Positions 1 to 7,994 of a stretch of 64,000 nucleotides of DNA are shown piece by piece; position 1 is the first letter of the stretch; each line of letters opens with the position of its first letter. Source of the DNA: an uncultured Campylobacter sp. (lineage in GTDB: Bacteria > Campylobacterota > Campylobacteria > Campylobacterales > Campylobacteraceae); NCBI RefSeq assembly GCF_937959485.1, contig NZ_CALGPY010000012.1, forward strand, positions 1 through 64,000, given 5' to 3'. The translations under genes and the position numbers were made by a program. The notes beneath the pieces were generated by a model. The model did no database searches and was not told the DNA's origin. It saw nothing but the letters and a program-made list of their open reading frames with translations.

Positions 1-708
1 CCAAGAAGATCTGTGAGATACTCCGTCGCCGTTATGATCGAAGTAGGCTCCGCCGCTTTCATTATTATCCGAGCCTGATTTTTTATCCGAAGCCGTTATG
101 GATATAGGATTGATACCGATCTTGCCGTCACCGTTGAGATCAATGGCGAGAGGGTCGACGATATTGATAGAGGTAAAGCCGAAGAATTTCTTGATATCGT
201 CAATATATTCGCCTAGTAAGTCTTTAATCTCCAGATAATATTCATATTTAAGACCACCGTATATTTTATTTAAGTCATCATTAAATCCAAGTGTCCAATA
301 ACCAGTATATGTATTGAATTTTGGAAGTGGTATGTCATTCTCTTTCAATAAAGATACAGTAAAAGTATTGCAATTTTGTCTCGTGCCAATGTATGCATAA
401 CCTGCTTCATATTTATCTGCACTTTTATTTACATTATTCCATACACCAGACAAATCTTCGCCTTGTAACAGTACTTCAGTTGGATATGGATGTCCGTCCA
501 GTGGATAGTCAACAGTGCCTTCAATGTATTCGCCCCTGCTTATCGATAGCTCATCAACTTTATAGAATACACCATCACCTACACCATATTTCTCCGCTGG
601 ACCCGCACGCAAATAACTTTGCTTGCCATTTTTATCAGTATATAATAAAAAAGAATGCCAAAATAATCCTAAGTCTATGTAACCTATCTCAATTCTTTCC
701 ATTATCAT
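1..708 (-). CDS. Large protein with Ca-binding-type repeats, N-terminal 236 residues (runs off window)
   Basis: An ATG at 708 preceded by AAGG about 7 bases upstream opens a frame with no stop down to base 1, so the 3' end is outside the window. Seen: WHSF (His18), a later NCNTF (Cys113), then DLNGDGKIG (190-198) and FDHNGDGV (223-230), which are Asp/Asn/Gly-rich Ca-binding-like motifs found in hemolysin or RTX-type proteins. No signal peptide is visible, which fits type I secretion. The His-before-Cys order in the first 120 residues recalls permuted papain/NlpC-like amidases or peptidases; this is inference only. It is the last gene of a four-gene minus-strand run. The product is probably much longer and could be a polymorphic toxin or RTX-like exoprotein. 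Confidence 0.6.
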   Translation of the reverse strand, partial: MIMERIEIGYIDLGLFWHSFLLYTDKNGKQSYLRAGPAEKYGVGDGVFYKVDELSISRGEYIEGTVDYPLDGHPYPTEVLLQGEDLSGVWNNVNKSADKYEAGYAYIGTRQNCNTFTVSLLKENDIPLPKFNTYTGYWTLGFNDDLNKIYGGLKYEYYLEIKDLLGEYIDDIKKFFGFTSINIVDPLAIDLNGDGKIGINPISITASDKKSGSDNNESGGAYFDHNGDGVSHRSSW

Positions 709-761
709 AATAAATCCTTAAAAATTTCATTAGCAATCGCCGTTTAAAATATAAGCGTATG

Positions 762-1109
762 TTATTGTAAGATTTTCGTCAAAATCAACACCAATCCTCT
801 TTTTCGCCCCATTACATAATCTTCAAAATGGCACTTCGTCTTTGTTTGGCAGATAAAACCATTGTCTTCAAACAATCGTATTACGTCAAGATTTTCTGTA
901 TCTTGTTTCGACTGAAGATATAAACTAAGCTTTTTTGTTATATCGATTCCTTTGGAAATACATTTTCTATTAGGCAAAGCCTCTACTGAAATTTTAACAA
1001 TCTCGTCCTGTTTCTTAAAATTAATTTTATAAACAATATAAACGATGAAAATAGTGCTAATCAAAATAATACTTTGTAAAATTACATGCGTATAAGTTTT
1101 AAATTTCAT
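762..1109 (-). CDS. Hypothetical single-pass membrane protein, 115 aa
   Basis: Not recognised. Residues about 9-28 form one hydrophobic segment after a short basic N-terminus, followed by a lysine-rich region and a C-terminal part with three scattered cysteines, so it is probably an inner-membrane-anchored protein with its C-terminus outside. It starts 2 bases after the stop of the 75-residue gene upstream and ends 53 bases before the start of the large Ca-binding-motif protein, so all are likely co-transcribed. A role as immunity or accessory protein for the large downstream product is possible from position alone. Confidence 0.5.
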   Translation of the reverse strand: MKFKTYTHVILQSIILISTIFIVYIVYKINFKKQDEIVKISVEALPNRKCISKGIDITKKLSLYLQSKQDTENLDVIRLFEDNGFICQTKTKCHFEDYVMGRKRGLVLILTKILQ

Positions 1110-1111
1110 AT

Positions 1112-1339
1112 TTACCTTTTCCCTTCCCTGAAAGCAACACCTGCCATTATTGCAATACCATGCGTTACCATACCAGCTGTACTAATCACATCAATTATAT
1201 CATTTTTTATGCCACTATAAAATACAGTTGTTGATCCAGACGAGTTTATATCTATTTCTTTTAAAATACCTATAATGTCATCCAGTGAATTAGCTAAAGC
1301 CAATCTTGCGTTTGCTTGTTCTAGTGTTAAATTTGCCAT
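1112..1339 (-). CDS. Hypothetical small protein, 75 aa
   Basis: Not recognised. The N-terminal half is amphipathic helix (LEQANARLALANSLDDIIG). The C-terminal third is glycine- and alanine-rich and hydrophobic (AGMVTHGIAIMAGVAF), like a membrane-inserting hairpin. It begins one base after the stop of the 152-residue gene and ends two bases before the next start, which indicates translational coupling in the operon that ends with the truncated large protein. Confidence 0.5.
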   Translation of the reverse strand: MANLTLEQANARLALANSLDDIIGILKEIDINSSGSTTVFYSGIKNDIIDVISTAGMVTHGIAIMAGVAFREGKR

Positions 1340-1340
1340 T

Positions 1341-1799
1341 TTATTTCTCCCCTTTATCAGTTAAGTTTTGTAGTTCCATAGTATAATTCGACTCCGGTTT
1401 CCACAAATCACAGTCCCTATATACTTCTAAAATTTCTTTTAACAGGCATAAAATATCTTGCTTACTAAGATTTTGCGTATGATTTGGTTTTAAATCTAGA
1501 AGCCCCCAGATTCTGTGGAATTCGTCCGATCGCGTATCCGCTACCTTTTGATCCAACACTACATATATTTGAGTGCTATCGCAACATAAGATCCATACGG
1601 CTTTTGCAAGCAACGCTCTATCGTAATTCGGATCCTCAAAATTATACATTTTCCATAACCAACAATTTCTATCTCTATCTATAGTCCACTCCAACCTATT
1701 AATAAAAGTATCGTACTTTGAATTATACTTTAACCAAATCTCGCTAAGTCCATACTTCTCATCATCCTTTTTTGTGATGATTGCATTTTCAAACGCCAT
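1341..1799 (-). CDS. Hypothetical soluble protein, 152 aa
   Basis: Not recognised. No signal peptide or membrane segment; rich in Trp, Asp and Lys, with two cysteine-containing stretches (RNCWLWK and ILCCDS). It is the first gene of the minus-strand run 1799 to 1, with an AGGAG-like site just upstream (plus-strand ACTCCTT at 1804-1810). Small acidic cytoplasmic proteins in this position are often immunity proteins of toxin loci, but nothing in the sequence proves that here. Confidence 0.5.
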   Translation of the reverse strand: MAFENAIITKKDDEKYGLSEIWLKYNSKYDTFINRLEWTIDRDRNCWLWKMYNFEDPNYDRALLAKAVWILCCDSTQIYVVLDQKVADTRSDEFHRIWGLLDLKPNHTQNLSKQDILCLLKEILEVYRDCDLWKPESNYTMELQNLTDKGEK

Positions 1800-1810
1800 T
1801 CTTCACTCCT

Positions 1811-2215
1811 TAAAATTTAATTCTCGGATTATACCGCGATATGTTTATATCCGCCTATGCGCTAATATATAATGCATTTAAAATTTAAAACCGCTTTACC
1901 TACCAAATTTTAGGGTCTTTTGCTGTTCTAAATTTTAAAATTTCAAGTCTGCAAAGGACGGGTAAAATTCTAAATTTCAAAGTCTCTGTGCTACGCTAAA
2001 TTTTAAAATTTCAAACAGGCAAAGGCGAGATAAAATTCTATCTCCTCCAAGTTTTATAAAATTTTAAAATTATGCATCGATGCTCCAAACTAAATTTTAA
2101 AATTTCAGACTTACGAAAGCGGATAAATTTTAAAATTTTAAACCTATGGAGGCTAGATAAAATTCCAAGCCCGCGAAGCACGGGCAAAATTCTAAAATTT
2201 TATAATTTTAAATTC
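1811..2215. repeat. Intergenic word-repeat DNA (AAATTTTAAAATTTC type)
   Basis: No gene seen. The stretch is built from at least six degenerate copies of a unit made of AAATTTTAAAATTTC followed by a 15-25 base variable GC-richer part (for example GCAAAGGCGAGATAAAATTC). Similar words recur in many other gaps in this window and inside several genes. It separates the left-edge operon from mrdA, both on the minus strand. Confidence 0.6.
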
Positions 2216-2219
2216 CGCT

Positions 2220-4040
2220 CTACTTCGTTTTCTTTGCGCTGTCTTTGATGGTCGTTGCGTTGGCGTCGATGTAGCCCATCTGGGCGAGTTTTTCGTAGAT
2301 TTGCATTATCACGGGGCCTGCCGCGCTTCCGCCTCCGCCGCCGTGTTCAACTAGTACTGTTACGGCATATTGCGGCTTGTCATACGGACCGAAGCTCGTC
2401 ATCCAGGCGTGCGAGCGGTGGAAGTAGTCCATATCGGCCTCTTTCATTCGCTTTTTGGTGGTCTGCGAGATGCCTACGACCTGCGCGGTTCCCGTCTTGA
2501 CCGCTAGAGGCACTACTGCGGTATGGATGAGCTTGTAGGCGGTGCCTCCGTCTGGGTTGTTGCCGACCTCATACATGCCGCGTCGCACGAGGGGCAGCTG
2601 CGCCTTTTCTTTCGGCGTGAAAAGCTCGGTAGGGGTAAATTCCACCGGCTTGCCGTCGATGCTTTTTAAAAAATGCGGCATGATAGCCTTGCCCGAGGCG
2701 ATCTGCGCGGTGTTTTTCGCCACCTGCATAGGGGTGACGAGCACGTCGCCCTGGCCGATCGAGGCATTGACCGTCTCGCCCTGATACCACGCGCGCTTAA
2801 ATTTCTGCATTTTCCAGGCCTTATTAGGCATCGTGCCTACAAACTCATTGGGTAGATCGACGCCCGTTTTACTACCAAATCCCAGACGCTGTAGATACGC
2901 GGACATATAGTCGATCCCCACCAGCAGTGAGCCTTCGTAAAAATATACGTCGCAGCTGCCTTTAATCGCCTCTACTAGGCTCACGCGGCCATGACCCCAG
3001 CTCTTCCAGCAGCGAAATTTACGCCCTCCAAGCTCTATCGCACCGCTGCAAAACACGCTCCAGTTTTCGTTGATCTTGCCGCTGTTTAAAAAGCTCATCC
3101 CCACAGCCATCTTAATGACAGAGCCCGGCGGATAGAGGCCGTTTACGAGCTTATTCGTAAACGGATGGCGCGGATCTTTTATCAGCTCGTCCCACTGCGC
3201 CTGCGAAATTCCGCCCACGAAGGTGTTCAGATCGTACTCGGGGAAGCTGCCCGCCGCGATGATAGCGCCGTCGCGCAGATCCATCACGATCGCTACGCCG
3301 TCTTTATCTTTAAAAATTTCCTCGAGGTATTTTTGCAGCTCAAGATCGATGGTGAGCGAAATTTCGCTACTGCTGGGCTCTTGCATCGAGATCTCCTCCA
3401 CGACCTGATTTAGCGCCGTAACCTTCGTCTTGCGCTCGCCCTTGCTGCCCTGCAAAAGCTCGTTATAATACCCCTCGACGCCGCTTCTGCCGTTGTATCC
3501 GGTAAGCGCGCTTAGGGGGTTGTTTTGGATATCTTTTTTATTGGCGCGGCCTACGTAGCCGATGATATGAGAAGCAAGCGCGCCGTAAGGGTAGAAGCGC
3601 TGCGAAGCGGGCGAAATTTTAATATTTTCGTGCAGGCTCAAGCTTGCGAAATGCTGTATCGTGGCGTTGTAGTCCAAAAACGGCACGACTTCGATAAAAT
3701 CTTGATTGTAAGCGGAATTTGCGTCCTTGTAGCTCTTGCTCATCGCGGTGACATTGAGATCTTTGAAGTAGCGCGAGATATTATTCAGCTCGCTTTGCAG
3801 CGCGGCGTCTTTTAGATGCGGCGCGATGGATAGCGAAAAGCCGAGATTATTTATCGCAAGCGGACGGCCTTTGGCATCTAAAATTTGACCGCGCACCGGC
3901 GGGATGTATTCGGTAGAGATGACGTTGTTTTTAGCGACCTGCTCGTAGAATTCGTTTGATTTGATCGAAAGATAATAAATTCTAACCAAAAGCATGCTAA
4001 AAAATAGTATCACGAATACGAATACGAACTTTAGCCTCAT
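2220..4040 (-). CDS. mrdA: Penicillin-binding protein 2 (peptidoglycan D,D-transpeptidase)
   Basis: Transpeptidase of lateral-wall synthesis, partner of RodA. An N-terminal membrane anchor (residues about 4-22) is followed by the dimerisation domain with the PPVRGQILDAKG motif (47-58). The transpeptidase domain carries the active-site SVIK (Ser307, Lys310), the SCD triad in GSCDVYFYEG and the KTGTAQ box near 515. The length of 606 is normal for the family. The upstream gene ends in an ATGA overlap with this start. In C. jejuni the homologue (Cj0652) sits in the same order beyond engB and a membrane protein gene. Confidence 0.95.
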   Translation of the reverse strand: MRLKFVFVFVILFFSMLLVRIYYLSIKSNEFYEQVAKNNVISTEYIPPVRGQILDAKGRPLAINNLGFSLSIAPHLKDAALQSELNNISRYFKDLNVTAMSKSYKDANSAYNQDFIEVVPFLDYNATIQHFASLSLHENIKISPASQRFYPYGALASHIIGYVGRANKKDIQNNPLSALTGYNGRSGVEGYYNELLQGSKGERKTKVTALNQVVEEISMQEPSSSEISLTIDLELQKYLEEIFKDKDGVAIVMDLRDGAIIAAGSFPEYDLNTFVGGISQAQWDELIKDPRHPFTNKLVNGLYPPGSVIKMAVGMSFLNSGKINENWSVFCSGAIELGGRKFRCWKSWGHGRVSLVEAIKGSCDVYFYEGSLLVGIDYMSAYLQRLGFGSKTGVDLPNEFVGTMPNKAWKMQKFKRAWYQGETVNASIGQGDVLVTPMQVAKNTAQIASGKAIMPHFLKSIDGKPVEFTPTELFTPKEKAQLPLVRRGMYEVGNNPDGGTAYKLIHTAVVPLAVKTGTAQVVGISQTTKKRMKEADMDYFHRSHAWMTSFGPYDKPQYAVTVLVEHGGGGGSAAGPVIMQIYEKLAQMGYIDANATTIKDSAKKTK

Positions 4041-4543
4041 ACCAGCCGCCCCTTAAAAAAGAGCAGAGCAAGCAAAATTTCAATCACGATATAATTTAAA
4101 TACTCGCCGCTTAGGGGCAGATACTCGCTCTTTTTGATCGCAGAGATCGCGTTGCTCACCACAAAGACCAAAACATAGCTGATCATCACGTAAAAGCAGA
4201 TCAAAAAATTTCTAAATTTAATATATTTAAATGAGTTTTCATAGACCACGAAATAAAATATACAATACGCGATAGCCACGCTAAATAGGTTAAATCCGTG
4301 GATCTGCTCGGCGCAAAACAGATAAAAAATAGAGAAAAACCAGGTAAAGCCGAACTTTTTAAATTTCACGTCGTTTTCATATTTTTGTACCACCATCGCC
4401 GTGAAAAAAAATCCGATCAGCGGCGGCAACCACCTATACACCGCACTTAGAAGTAGGTAGAAAAGAACCCCCGCGCTAAAAAGAGTGTCCGCTATAAGGT
4501 ATAGATAAGTGCGATTTCGTTGCATACCGGAAACTTTTTGCAT
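4037..4543 (-). CDS. MreD-like inner-membrane protein (Cj0651 type)
   Basis: 168 residues with about five hydrophobic segments and few charged residues, the profile of MreD, the small membrane partner of MreB/MreC. The stop overlaps the mrdA start as ATGA, so translation is probably coupled. The start at 4543 lies inside the end of the preceding GNAT gene; a second Met 18 bases downstream (4525) is an alternative, and neither has a strong ribosome site. Assignment rests on size, hydrophobicity and position next to mrdA, with weak sequence support. Confidence 0.6.
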   Translation of the reverse strand: MQKVSGMQRNRTYLYLIADTLFSAGVLFYLLLSAVYRWLPPLIGFFFTAMVVQKYENDVKFKKFGFTWFFSIFYLFCAEQIHGFNLFSVAIAYCIFYFVVYENSFKYIKFRNFLICFYVMISYVLVFVVSNAISAIKKSEYLPLSGEYLNYIVIEILLALLFFKGRLV

Positions 4544-5331
4544 TTAATACAATCGGCCCAAATTTTTTGCGCGGGCAGCTCGTCCTTTGGGATTTCGGTA
4601 AAACCGAGCCGCTCGAAAAATTCCTTTTGATAGGTGAGCGTAAATACGCTTTTTAGCCCATAAAATTTCGCTTCGTCTAGCAGCTCGTTTACGATAGCTC
4701 TGGCAATGCCGCGCCTGCGAAACTGCGGAGCGACGATGAGCGAGCGCACCTCGGCAAGATCGGCGTTAAAAATTTTAAGCGAAGCAAAGCCCGCCAAGAT
4801 TTCGGCATTTTTTGCGGACTGCGATTCGCAAAGCCGCGAACGTTCGGTTTGCAAAACGCCCGCGCTTTGCGAATATTCGCTCCGTAAATTTTGCCCTTTG
4901 CCCGCTTGCGCGCGGCTCGCCCCGGATACGACTTGCGCTGCGCTATTTCGTGGCGCGCTATTTTGAGACGTAGCTAGTTGCGGCGCAAAATTACCCGCGG
5001 CATCTTCGGCGGAATTTTCAGAAATATTTTCGGCAAAATTTTCGGCGGAGCTTTGGATTAAATTTAAATCGGCATTGCGCGCTAAATTTGAATCAAAATT
5101 CCTGACTAAATTTAAATCGGAATTTTCTTTAGAATCAAAACTCAAATTTTCCTTGGAATCAAAACTCGTATCCGCCTTAAAATCGCAGCCGAACGCCAGC
5201 ACGTATGAGCGGATATTCGCCGCAATTTCATCGCTTTCAAGCGGCAAGATCACGCCGTTTTGCACCTCCTCTTTTACGAGCTCCTGCATGCGCGAAATGT
5301 CGCAAAGGCGCGCTTTTTTTAGCCGTATCAT
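4492..5331 (-). CDS. GNAT N-acetyltransferase, N-acetylglutamate synthase-like, with low-complexity insert
   Basis: Residues 1-50 and 178-279 together form a short GNAT protein like the single-domain ArgA of Campylobacter: IRLKKARLCDISRMQELV at the start, the acetyl-CoA loop FRRRGIARAI (205-214) and the C-terminal DCIKCKKFPVCNEIAL. It probably makes N-acetylglutamate for arginine synthesis. Residues about 51-177 are an insert rich in Asn, Ser, Ala and Glu (SAENFAENISENSAED), placed between beta strands of the fold, which makes the protein almost twice the usual length of about 150. The reading frame is intact throughout. The same kind of insert occurs in the next gene, engB. Confidence 0.75.
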   Translation of the reverse strand: MIRLKKARLCDISRMQELVKEEVQNGVILPLESDEIAANIRSYVLAFGCDFKADTSFDSKENLSFDSKENSDLNLVRNFDSNLARNADLNLIQSSAENFAENISENSAEDAAGNFAPQLATSQNSAPRNSAAQVVSGASRAQAGKGQNLRSEYSQSAGVLQTERSRLCESQSAKNAEILAGFASLKIFNADLAEVRSLIVAPQFRRRGIARAIVNELLDEAKFYGLKSVFTLTYQKEFFERLGFTEIPKDELPAQKIWADCIKCKKFPVCNEIALIYTL

Positions 5332-5443
5332 CTAAAATTTTCCCTAATCTTCGCGCAATTTTCGCGGTGCATTTTATATCCGCTAAATTTAATTATTTTG
5401 AAATTCTGCGCCGCGAAATTTTGCGTATTTAAATTTAGAAATT

Positions 5444-6343
5444 TCATAATCCAAACGCCCTGCGCACAATAATCTCGCGCGCTTTCGCAAGCCCGCTGCC
5501 TTTTAGCGTAGAGACCAAAATCGCCTGCGGATCGTGCCTCAAAAGCTTTGCGCGCTCGCTTTGGTTGAGCTTGTCGGCTTTGGTGTAGAGCCTCACGACC
5601 TTTTGATCGCCGCGCAGAAAACTAGCGAGATAGCTTTGCAAATTTTTATCTATCGTAAGATCAAACTGCCTCGCGTCGATGAGATGGACGAAAAGCTTGA
5701 TATTTAGGCGCTCTTTGATAAATTCGTCGAGATTTTTTTGCCAGATATAATGCAGTTTTTTAGAAACCTTAGCGTATCCAAACCCCGGCAGATCCACGAA
5801 GATCAAAGAGATATTTTCACCCAAGCTAGCAAGATCCGAAAAGGCGGGGTTGCCCGCTAAGCTTAGCGCGGATATGCCCTTAAAATTTAATTCGGGGCTT
5901 TGCGCTGAATTCGGCGCAAAGCCCGCCGCAAGATCTGTCTCGCGATCCGATCTAAAATCCGCCGAGGCACTTTTTAAATTTAAAACGCAATCTTGCTTCA
6001 AATTTCGCTCAGACGCCGCAGCCTCCGCGTGATCTTGCGCGCAATTTGCAGCCGAGCTTAAAGCCTCTTTGCTCGCTAGATCGGGCGATGTTTCATTTTG
6101 CGAGCCGTCCGAGTCTGCGGCAAGCTTTTGTTTAAATTTAACTTCGAAAAAATTTATCAGCTGCGTTTTGCCCGGCGTCGAGCTTGATTTGGCTAGATTT
6201 TTGCGCCCAGTAAGCGCGTTTATCAGGCTGCTTTTGCCGACGTTGGAACGCCCCAAAAACGCCACTTCGCTCATCGCAAACTCGGGCGCACCGCCGATAT
6301 TTGCGGCGGAGGTGATAAACTGCGCGCTGCTAGGATAGATCAT
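5444..6343 (-). CDS. engB: Ribosome-biogenesis GTPase EngB/YsxC with low-complexity insert
   Basis: Essential GTPase acting in large-subunit assembly. G1 is GRSNVGKSS (31-39), the G2 region SSTPGKTQ (53-61), G3 DLPGFGY (184-190) and G4 TKAD (254-257). The family is normally about 200 residues. Here residues about 71-177 form an Ala/Ser/Asn-rich insert between G2 and G3, where an ordinary EngB has only a few residues. The start overlaps the lptA stop as ATGA. Order lptC-lptA-engB matches C. jejuni Cj0648-Cj0650. Confidence 0.93.
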   Translation of the reverse strand: MIYPSSAQFITSAANIGGAPEFAMSEVAFLGRSNVGKSSLINALTGRKNLAKSSSTPGKTQLINFFEVKFKQKLAADSDGSQNETSPDLASKEALSSAANCAQDHAEAAASERNLKQDCVLNLKSASADFRSDRETDLAAGFAPNSAQSPELNFKGISALSLAGNPAFSDLASLGENISLIFVDLPGFGYAKVSKKLHYIWQKNLDEFIKERLNIKLFVHLIDARQFDLTIDKNLQSYLASFLRGDQKVVRLYTKADKLNQSERAKLLRHDPQAILVSTLKGSGLAKAREIIVRRAFGL

Positions 6344-6855
6344 TTGTTTTGATCTTCGACCTGAAAGATCAGACGCACGGGCTTTTTCTCGCCGCCGCCA
6401 CTTTTTACTTCGTAGGTGCCCTTTTGGCGATTTACGATGATCTTATCGCCGTAAACCTCCTTTTTGGTCTCGGCCTCGTGCAGATAGGCGTTGTTTTCAA
6501 GCGTGTAAGCCTCGATAGTCGGATCGTAGGTCAGCACGCCGCCCTTGCCGTCGTAATGCTTCTGATTGAGTAAAATTTTAAAATTTGCGTTTCCCGTCGC
6601 GACATATTTTGTAGGTTGGCGCTTGGCGTCGAAATAGATCGTCACTTTATCGGAATTTAGCGTATCATAAGCGCCCTTTTTGATGCGAACGTTGCCCGTC
6701 AGCACGCTGATCTGCTTGATCTCGTCGGCGAAAAAATTATCCGCCGTGACCTCGACCTGCTCCTGCGCGGCGCTAAGAGTAGTCGCGCTAAAGCCCGAAA
6801 TTAGCGCAGCTGAAAGTATTAGTTTGTGGAGTTTTGATCTTTTATTAAATACCAT
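6340..6855 (-). CDS. lptA: Lipopolysaccharide transport periplasmic protein LptA
   Basis: A signal peptide (basic KRSKLHK, hydrophobic ILSAALISGFSATTLSAA) precedes the OstA/LptA beta-jellyroll: VTADNFFADEIKQISVLTGNV, then repeated short strands. It bridges LPS or lipooligosaccharide across the periplasm between LptC and LptD. The chosen ATG has AGGA 8 bases upstream and lies inside the end of lptC (37-base overlap), so the two are translationally linked. It ends in an ATGA overlap with engB. Confidence 0.9.
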   Translation of the reverse strand: MVFNKRSKLHKLILSAALISGFSATTLSAAQEQVEVTADNFFADEIKQISVLTGNVRIKKGAYDTLNSDKVTIYFDAKRQPTKYVATGNANFKILLNQKHYDGKGGVLTYDPTIEAYTLENNAYLHEAETKKEVYGDKIIVNRQKGTYEVKSGGGEKKPVRLIFQVEDQNK

Positions 6856-7352
6856 GCGTGGATTCCTTTTGAGTTTGTTTGTTTGGTTTTGGTGTCGTAG
6901 CTTATGCTTGCGCCCGTGATACGGTCGCCGCCTTGGCGCAGCACGTACGGCACGTCTGAGCGGACGATCTTGCTGCTCGTATCGTAGATGATCTCTTGCG
7001 CCGTGTAATCAAAGCCTCTGCTATTTACATAGTGCGCGTCGCCGTTAAATTTTATCAGCTCGCCTGCGCGCGTCGCGGTCTTTGAAACCAAAGTGTGATT
7101 TAGATCTGCGCCAATCTCCTCGGCTTTAAAATTTACAAACTCGTCGCGATCCTTATAGCGAGTGCCGCCGTCCGCGGTAAATTTAGCATCCACGCGCTCG
7201 CCGATCTGATAATCGACGATCTTTTTCATCTCCATATTCGCAATGCTTAGATCTTGCCTAAACATATCGCTAAAATAAGGCGTCTGCACGCTTAAAAACA
7301 CCATCGCGACGCAAAAGATCGCAATCGCGACGTAGAAAATTTTTATCACCAT
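6819..7352 (-). CDS. lptC: LPS export protein LptC
   Basis: 177 residues: an N-terminal membrane anchor (residues about 4-20) followed by an LptC-type jellyroll with GDAHYVNSRGFDYTAQEI. The AGGAG at 7 bases before the ATG supports the start. In the family LptC is the inner-membrane receptor that takes LPS from LptBFG and passes it to LptA. It is placed between kdsC and lptA, as in Cj0647-Cj0649. Sequence conservation in this family is low, so the call leans partly on neighbours. Confidence 0.85.
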   Translation of the reverse strand: MVIKIFYVAIAIFCVAMVFLSVQTPYFSDMFRQDLSIANMEMKKIVDYQIGERVDAKFTADGGTRYKDRDEFVNFKAEEIGADLNHTLVSKTATRAGELIKFNGDAHYVNSRGFDYTAQEIIYDTSSKIVRSDVPYVLRQGGDRITGASISYDTKTKQTNSKGIHAWYLIKDQNSTN

Positions 7353-7419
7353 CGCTCGGCTCCTTTTGATCTGCGCGGAATTTCGCCCCTCGCAGGCATT
7401 CTCACGCGCGCTTGCGAAA

Positions 7420-7908
7420 CTACAGCCATTTGCTATTCCACTCTTTGCGCATGCCGTTTTTATCGACGAGCATTTCGATCATCTCGCGCACCGCGCCGCA
7501 GCCGCCGTTTTTGCTTAGCGCGACGTCCGCTTTTAGCGAGCTTAGCGCATCGGCGGGCTTGAAGCTGATCGCGACCGCATTTAAAAGCTTCGCGTCGTTT
7601 ATATCATCGCCAATTGCAGCGGCCTCATCGAAGCTTAGGTTGAAATTTTTTAAAATTTGCTCCGCCCTTGAGAGCTTGTCTTTTTCGCCTTGAAAGAGCG
7701 TATCGATCTTTAGCTCGCGCGCGCGGTTTGCGACGATCTGCGAGCTTTTGCCGGTGATGATCGCGACCTTTAGCCCCAGCCGCTGCCACTCCTGGATGCC
7801 AAACCCGTCTTTTACATTAAATTTCTTCATCTCTTCGCCGCCGTTTGAATGGTACAGCCCGCCGTCGCTAAGGCAGCCGTCTACGTCTAAAAATATGATC
7901 TTTATCAC
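7420..7908 (-). CDS. kdsC: 3-deoxy-D-manno-octulosonate 8-phosphate phosphatase (KdsC, HAD family)
   Basis: HAD phosphatase of Kdo synthesis. Motif I is IIFLDVDGCLSDGG, the motif II Thr/Ser is in AIITGKSS, and motifs III/IV are the lysine-containing GEKDK and GDDINDAKLL. The GTG at 7908 gives the usual N-terminus VIKIIFLDVDG and 162 residues; an upstream in-frame TTG at 7968 would add 20 residues that do not look conserved and has no clear ribosome site. The gene lies directly upstream of lptC, so Kdo production and LPS export are clustered. Confidence 0.88.
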   Translation of the reverse strand: MIKIIFLDVDGCLSDGGLYHSNGGEEMKKFNVKDGFGIQEWQRLGLKVAIITGKSSQIVANRARELKIDTLFQGEKDKLSRAEQILKNFNLSFDEAAAIGDDINDAKLLNAVAISFKPADALSSLKADVALSKNGGCGAVREMIEMLVDKNGMRKEWNSKWL

Positions 7909-7994
7909 TTCGTTTTCCGTTTTTTGAAATTTTGTGATTTTAACGAAATTTGGCTGAATTTTTGGCAAACGCCGTATAAATTTAAGCTGCGATC

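Noticed and set aside
393..710. Plus-strand frame of 105 codons
   Set aside because: Antisense to the truncated large gene, which has a continuous frame, a ribosome site and recognisable Ca-binding motifs on the minus strand.
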